Below are positions 59,803 to 64,000 of a DNA stretch of 64,000 bases, in pieces. The notes under the pieces are model-generated. The model was not told the origin of the DNA, made no database searches, and worked only from the letters and a program-made list of their open reading frames with translations. A program made the position numbers and the translations under genes. Every line of letters begins with the position of its first letter. Position 1 is the stretch's first letter. Origin of the DNA: Rhodoferax sp. (GTDB lineage: Bacteria; Pseudomonadota; Gammaproteobacteria; Burkholderiales; Burkholderiaceae_C); contig NZ_JAQTXM010000030.1 in the NCBI RefSeq assembly GCF_028688795.1, positions 1 to 64,000 of the forward strand, written 5' to 3'.

Positions 59803-62511
59803 ATGACAAAAGAGGTCACACCGCCAGACAGAAATGTGGTCTGGCACAGCTTGGGCGGCGATCAGGTGCTAGCCCATTTGGCCGCTGACGCCAACACCGG
59901 CCTGTCCAGCGCTGATGTCACCCAACGTCTTGCCACCTACGGGTCCAACAGCCTGCCCGCATCGCGTCGGCGTGGCCCCTGGTTGCGCTTCATTCTGCAG
60001 TTTCACAACCCGCTGATCTATGTGCTTTTGGCTGCAGGTGTGGTGACATTTGGCCTGAAAGACTATGTGGATGCGGGCGTGATTGCCGCCGTGGTCCTCA
60101 TCAACGCACTCATCGGCTTCATACAGGAAGGCAAGGCAGAAAAAGCCCTGGACGCCGTGCGCGCCATGCTGGCCAGCCGGGCCGTGGTCATTCGTGACGG
60201 CGAGCGGCAAGAAATTGACGCCTCGCAGTTGGTGCCCGGTGACATCGTGTTGCTGGAATCCGGTGCCAAGGTGCCAGCCGACCTGCGTTTGCTGCATGTC
60301 AAAAACTTGCGCATCAACGAAGCCGCCCTGACCGGTGAGTCGGTGCCTGTTGAAAAAAATGAAGTGCCTGTGGCTGCAGCCGCCGCCATTGGCGACCGCA
60401 GTGGCATGGCTTTTGCGGGCACGGTGGCCAGCTATGGCCAGGCGCAAGGGGTCGTGGTGGGCACCGGGCGCGAGACCGAAATTGGCCGCATCAGCACCCT
60501 GGTGGGCGAGGTGCAGTCGCTTGACACCCCGCTGACCCGCCGCCTGGCCCAGTTTGCCAGCCAGATCACCGTCTTTATCCTTGGCGCCGGGTTGATCACT
60601 TTTGCGTTCGGGTATTGGGTGCGTCACATGCCGATGCTGGACATTTTTCTGGCCGTGGTTGGTTTGACAGTGGCCGCCATCCCTGAAGGCTTGCCAGCCA
60701 TCGTGACCATCGTGCTGGCCATTGGCACCCGTACCATGGCACGCAACAAGGCCATCATCCGCCGGCTGCCAGCGGTTGAAACCCTGGGCTCAGTCACCGT
60801 GATTTGCTCCGACAAGACCGGCACGTTGACCAAAAATGAGATGACAGCGGTGCAAGTGATGTTGCCTGCGTACACCCTGGAGGTGAGTGGTGCGGGCTAC
60901 GCGCCTGAAGGCGGCTTTCACCACCGTGGCGAGGTCGTGGATGCCGCGCAAGACGCGGCGCTTCAAGCGCTGGCGCATTGTGCGCTGCTGTGTAACGACG
61001 CCTGCCTGCGGCACAAGGCTGGCACAGGCTGGCACTTGGTGGGCGACCCGACCGAGGGCGCTTTGCTGACGCTTGGCCACAAGGCCGGGCTCAACCCGGC
61101 GGAGGCCAGTGCTGCGACACCCCGCGTGGACGCCATTCCGTTTGAGTCTGAACACCGTTTCATGGCCACCCTGCACCACGACCACGCGGGTCATGCCTTT
61201 GTGCTGCTCAAGGGTGCGCCTGAGCGCGTGCTTGACTTGTGCCAGATCGACGCCAGCGGGCAGCCGCTTGACCATGCGGCCTGGAACGCCCGCATGGATG
61301 ATGCCGCCCGCGCCGGTCAACGTGTGCTGGCGCTAGCCCGCGCCGGCATGCCGGCAGGCACCAGCGCGCTGGCCATGGCCGACATCACCCCACGCTTCAC
61401 CTTGCTCGGGCTGGTCGGGCTGATTGACCCACCACGCGAAGAAGCCATTGCGGCGGTGGCAGAGTGCCAGGGCGCAGGCATACGCGTCAAGATGATCACA
61501 GGTGACCATGCAGTCACGGCCGCAGCCATCGGCCGGCAGTTGGGGCTTCATGCTGATCAGGCCGTCACCGGCGATGCCGTCGAGAAACTTGATGGCCTGG
61601 CGCTGCAGCGCGTGGCGCATGACACCGATGTATTCGCCCGTGCCAGCCCGGAGCACAAGCTGCGTTTGGTGGATGCGTTGCAGGCCCAAGGTGAGTTGGT
61701 GGCGATGACCGGTGACGGAGTCAACGATGCCCCGGCGCTCAAGACGGCAGATATTGGCGTGGCCATGGGGCACAAAGGGACGGATGCCGCCCGCGAAGCG
61801 GCGGACCTGGTGCTCACCGATGACAACTTTGCCACCATCACCCACGCCGTGCGCGAAGGCCGTGTGGTATTTGACAACATCAAAAAGTCTATTTTGTTCA
61901 TGTTGCCCACCAATGGCGGTGAGGCCGGCGTGATCTTGCTGGCGGTGTTTGCCGGGCTGGCACGGCCGGTCACGGCCGGGCAAATCCTTTGGGTAAACAT
62001 GGTGACCGCCATCACGCTGGCGTTGGCTCTGGCGTTTGAGCCTGCCGAGCCGGGGGTCATGCAGCGCCAGCCACGCAGCCCTACCGAGCCGCTGATCACG
62101 CGCGCCCTGGGGTTTCGCATTGCCTACGTGAGCCTGCTGATGATCATCGTGACGTTTGTCGTTTTTGAGTGGGAGCTGTCTCGCGGCAGCAGCCTGGAGA
62201 TGGCCCGCACCGCGGCGGTCAACATGCTGGTGGTGGGCGAGCTGGTGTACCTGTTCAATGTGCGGCACTTCACTGCATCGGCCTTTGCGCGCGGCATCCT
62301 CACCGACAACCCGGTGGCGTTGTGGATGAGTGTGCTGCTGATTGGCCTGCAACTGCTGTTCACCTACGCCCCGCCAATGCAGCAAGTGTTTCAGACGGCC
62401 CCGCTCGACGCCACCTCGTGGGCCGTCATTTTGGGGCTGGGTGGGCTCAAGTTTTTGGCGGTTGAAGCAGAAAAGATGGTGCTTCGGCGCATGAACATCC
62501 GGAGCCTGTGA
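59803..62511 (+). CDS. Cation-transporting P-type ATPase (Ca2+/Pma1-like)
   Basis: 902 residues from the ATG at 59803. P2-type plan: N-terminal domain with LAHLAADANTGLSSADV, actuator motif LTGESVPVEK, phosphorylation site VICSDKTGTLTKNEM, nucleotide domain, hinge TGDGVNDAPALKTADIGVAM and about ten membrane helices, with GGEAGVILLAVFAGL and EPAEPGVMQR in the C-terminal half. It resembles bacterial calcium- or magnesium/monovalent-cation pumps (PMA1 or PMCA-like), and the ion cannot be fixed from this sequence. The next gene follows directly. Confidence 0.93.
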   Translation: MTKEVTPPDRNVVWHSLGGDQVLAHLAADANTGLSSADVTQRLATYGSNSLPASRRRGPWLRFILQFHNPLIYVLLAAGVVTFGLKDYVDAGVIAAVVLINALIGFIQEGKAEKALDAVRAMLASRAVVIRDGERQEIDASQLVPGDIVLLESGAKVPADLRLLHVKNLRINEAALTGESVPVEKNEVPVAAAAAIGDRSGMAFAGTVASYGQAQGVVVGTGRETEIGRISTLVGEVQSLDTPLTRRLAQFASQITVFILGAGLITFAFGYWVRHMPMLDIFLAVVGLTVAAIPEGLPAIVTIVLAIGTRTMARNKAIIRRLPAVETLGSVTVICSDKTGTLTKNEMTAVQVMLPAYTLEVSGAGYAPEGGFHHRGEVVDAAQDAALQALAHCALLCNDACLRHKAGTGWHLVGDPTEGALLTLGHKAGLNPAEASAATPRVDAIPFESEHRFMATLHHDHAGHAFVLLKGAPERVLDLCQIDASGQPLDHAAWNARMDDAARAGQRVLALARAGMPAGTSALAMADITPRFTLLGLVGLIDPPREEAIAAVAECQGAGIRVKMITGDHAVTAAAIGRQLGLHADQAVTGDAVEKLDGLALQRVAHDTDVFARASPEHKLRLVDALQAQGELVAMTGDGVNDAPALKTADIGVAMGHKGTDAAREAADLVLTDDNFATITHAVREGRVVFDNIKKSILFMLPTNGGEAGVILLAVFAGLARPVTAGQILWVNMVTAITLALALAFEPAEPGVMQRQPRSPTEPLITRALGFRIAYVSLLMIIVTFVVFEWELSRGSSLEMARTAAVNMLVVGELVYLFNVRHFTASAFARGILTDNPVALWMSVLLIGLQLLFTYAPPMQQVFQTAPLDATSWAVILGLGGLKFLAVEAEKMVLRRMNIRSL

Positions 62512-63060
62512 ATGAAACTACTGCAAAAGCTACGCAGCCATGTGCCGACTCGCGAGCAGATCGCCCAGAATCGCTGGCTGACATGGCTGCGCCCCTGGCT
62601 GCAGAACCCCAAGCTGTGGCACTGGTCGCGCCGCGGTGTGGCCATGGGTGTGGCGCTGGGCGTGTTTTTTGGCCTGCTCATTCCGATTGCCCAAATACCG
62701 CTCTCGGTGGCAGCGGCCGCCATCATGCGCGCCAATATTCCAACGGCAGTGGCCAGCACGCTGGTCAGTAACCCGGTCACCTTTGGTCCAATATATTACG
62801 GCGCCTACCAGCTCGGGGTTTGGGTCACTGGCGCCAAGGAACGCCCAAAAACCTTGAATCTTGAAAATCCGCAACACAACTTGGCACCTGCAGACACCAG
62901 TTTCTGGGCGCGCATCACCCACCTGGGCAAACCCCTGCTGGTGGGTTTGTCCATCACGGCGGTGCTGATGGGCTTGCTCACCTACGGTTTGATTTCCCTC
63001 ATCTGGCGCTGGCGCACGCTGGCCAAACGGCGCAGCCGAGTGCGCAACAACACTGTCTGA
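62512..63060 (+). CDS. DUF2062 membrane protein
   Basis: 182 residues; its ATG directly follows the pump stop codon, so the two are translationally linked. DUF2062 pattern: RGVAMGVALGVFFGLLIPIA, QIPLSVAAAAIMRANIP, and SNPVTFGPIYYGAYQLG, plus a C-terminal membrane helix ending in arginines. Its function is unknown; it recurs near cation pumps and lipid-synthesis genes. Confidence 0.9.
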   Translation: MKLLQKLRSHVPTREQIAQNRWLTWLRPWLQNPKLWHWSRRGVAMGVALGVFFGLLIPIAQIPLSVAAAAIMRANIPTAVASTLVSNPVTFGPIYYGAYQLGVWVTGAKERPKTLNLENPQHNLAPADTSFWARITHLGKPLLVGLSITAVLMGLLTYGLISLIWRWRTLAKRRSRVRNNTV

Positions 63061-63069
63061 AGGCCCCCC

Positions 63070-64000
63070 TTGATCACCAGCTACCAGGAATTTGCCCTGT
63101 TGCTGATGTTGTCAGCGGTGGTGGGAGCGATTGCGGTGCGCCTGCGCCAACCGCTGCTGATGGCCTACATCATCGTGGGCATTTTGGTGGGGCCGTCGGT
63201 TTTTGGCTGGGTCGGCGCCCATGACCAGATTGATCTACTGGCGCAAATTGGCATCACCGTGCTGCTGTTTGTGGTGGGTCTAAAGCTTGATTTGCGGCAT
63301 GTGCGCCAGATCGGCCCGGTGGCGCTGGCAACCGGGCTTGGGCAGTTGGGCTTCACCATATTGTTTGGCTTTTTCATCATATTGGCGCTGGGTCGCGGCT
63401 GGCTGGACGCCTTGTACGTGGCTGTGGCGCTGACGTTTTCCAGCACCATCATCATCGTCAAACTGTTGTCCGACAAACGCGAGCTTGAATCGCTGCACGG
63501 GCGCATTGCCGTGGGCTTTTTGATCGTGCAAGACCTGGCGGTGGTGATCGCCATGATGGTCATGAGCGGGCTCGGTGGCATCGGGGGTGAGGCCGTGAGC
63601 GGCCTGACGCTGACCCTGAACCTGCTGGCCCGTCTTGGCGGTGCGGCAATTCTGCTTTTTATCCTCATGCGTTTTGTGCTGCCCCGGGTGGTTGACACAC
63701 TGGTGTTTGGTCTTGGGCGCTACGGCGCCCGTTTGGCGCAAAAGCTGCGTGAGCGGGGCATGCGGGTTCTGGGGGTTGACTTTGACCCGGAGGTCATCAA
63801 GGCCCTACAGCTCACCGGGCTCGATGCGCGCTTTGGCGACTGCGAAGCGTCGGACTTTGTTGAGAGCCTGCCGCTCGCGGGTGTGCCATGGGTGGTCAGT
63901 AGCCTGCCTGGGACGGCAGCCAACCACGCCTTGCTGCACGCCTTGTCCGAGCACCATTTCAGCGGAAGAATAGCAATGGTGGCGCGTCATGAGGCAGAGG
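63070..64000 (+). CDS. CPA2-type cation:proton antiporter, internally deleted, partial at right edge
   Basis: At least 310 codons, from a TTG at 63070 (ATG at 63106 is an alternative), nine bases after the DUF2062 gene, running off the window. The N-terminal membrane domain of a KefB/RosB-like antiporter is normal: GILVGPSVFGWVGAHDQ, QIGITVLLFVVGLKLDL and ALTFSSTIIIVKLLSDKREL. After LMRFVLPRVV at about 63690 the sequence jumps to the NAD-binding RCK part (DTLVFGLGRYGARLAQKL). Relatives have about 200-230 residues of further membrane helices between these points, and all reading is in frame. The product is unlikely to transport. Confidence 0.8.
   Translation, partial: MITSYQEFALLLMLSAVVGAIAVRLRQPLLMAYIIVGILVGPSVFGWVGAHDQIDLLAQIGITVLLFVVGLKLDLRHVRQIGPVALATGLGQLGFTILFGFFIILALGRGWLDALYVAVALTFSSTIIIVKLLSDKRELESLHGRIAVGFLIVQDLAVVIAMMVMSGLGGIGGEAVSGLTLTLNLLARLGGAAILLFILMRFVLPRVVDTLVFGLGRYGARLAQKLRERGMRVLGVDFDPEVIKALQLTGLDARFGDCEASDFVESLPLAGVPWVVSSLPGTAANHALLHALSEHHFSGRIAMVARHEAE

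Noticed and set aside
63635..63973. 112-codon plus-strand frame in the antiporter region
   Set aside because: It is a different frame of the antiporter gene; the true frame shows conserved antiporter and RCK motifs throughout.
1..64000. CRISPR array, prophage structural genes or toxin-antitoxin pair
   Set aside because: No regularly spaced repeats, phage structural proteins or paired small toxin/antitoxin frames were found; the integrase is the only phage-like gene.

Overview
The window reads as chromosome of a betaproteobacterium of the order Burkholderiales, most like the Rhodoferax/Polaromonas side of the Comamonadaceae. This rests on TRAP and tripartite-tricarboxylate (Tct) transporters beside aromatic catabolism genes, a long HrpA helicase, a small Burkholderiales-type lipoprotein, and a short AT-rich interspersed repeat built around GGGCTAGAGGC. 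The species call is inference; no rRNA is present.

Layout. (1) 1-3056: right end of a decayed genomic island, with a frameshifted CxxC protein, a P4-type tyrosine integrase, and a 46-base 3' fragment of tRNA-Pro(GGG) as the attachment site. (2) 3057-5100: a broken biosynthetic aroE and small genes (FlgC-like rod protein, rhodanese lipoprotein, DUF3817). (3) 5104-14987, + strand: TetR regulator, TRAP transporter, shikimate/quinate dehydrogenase paralog, HMG-CoA lyase-like enzyme, AEC transporter, an internally deleted thioesterase, an amidohydrolase-GNAT fusion and a ferric-reductase-like protein. (4) 15222-22327, - strand: shikimate dehydrogenase paralog, TctCBA transporter, HPPD-like and TIM-barrel genes matching the two halves of QuiC-type 3-dehydroshikimate dehydratase, and a degenerate PcaB-like lyase; divergent IclR regulator and FUSC efflux protein (22484-25536). 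(5) 25642-30615, - strand: ThDP enzyme, TIM-barrel isomerase, acylating aldehyde dehydrogenase and type I dehydroquinase. Regions 3-5 together look like a catabolic supercluster for quinate, shikimate and related carboxylated rings. (6) 30616-34364: small unknown genes with a tandem duplication. (7) tRNA-Asn(GTT) and divergent tRNA-Val(CAC). (8) 34914-44721: FAD oxidoreductase, pyrD, rpiA, and a nucleoside import and salvage set (nucleoside hydrolase, ribokinase, BMP-type ABC transporter). (9) 44758-64000: MnmC, YggX, PPK2, ParA-like ATPase, ArgA, TlpA-like thioredoxin, PocR-PAS-GGDEF protein, chemoreceptor, HrpA, P-type ATPase, DUF2062 protein and a CPA2 antiporter running off the right edge.

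The most striking structure is the interspersed repeat. Eleven copies are visible; nine sit between genes, often at gene ends, and two lie in frame inside hrpA, where they encode related peptides. This resembles the protein-coding palindromic elements known from Rickettsia. A second theme is in-frame or motif-specific decay: a thioesterase and a CPA2 antiporter with internal deletions, a PcaB-like lyase without its signature loop, a glutaredoxin without active-site cysteines, and an MnmC whose methyltransferase half is degenerate.
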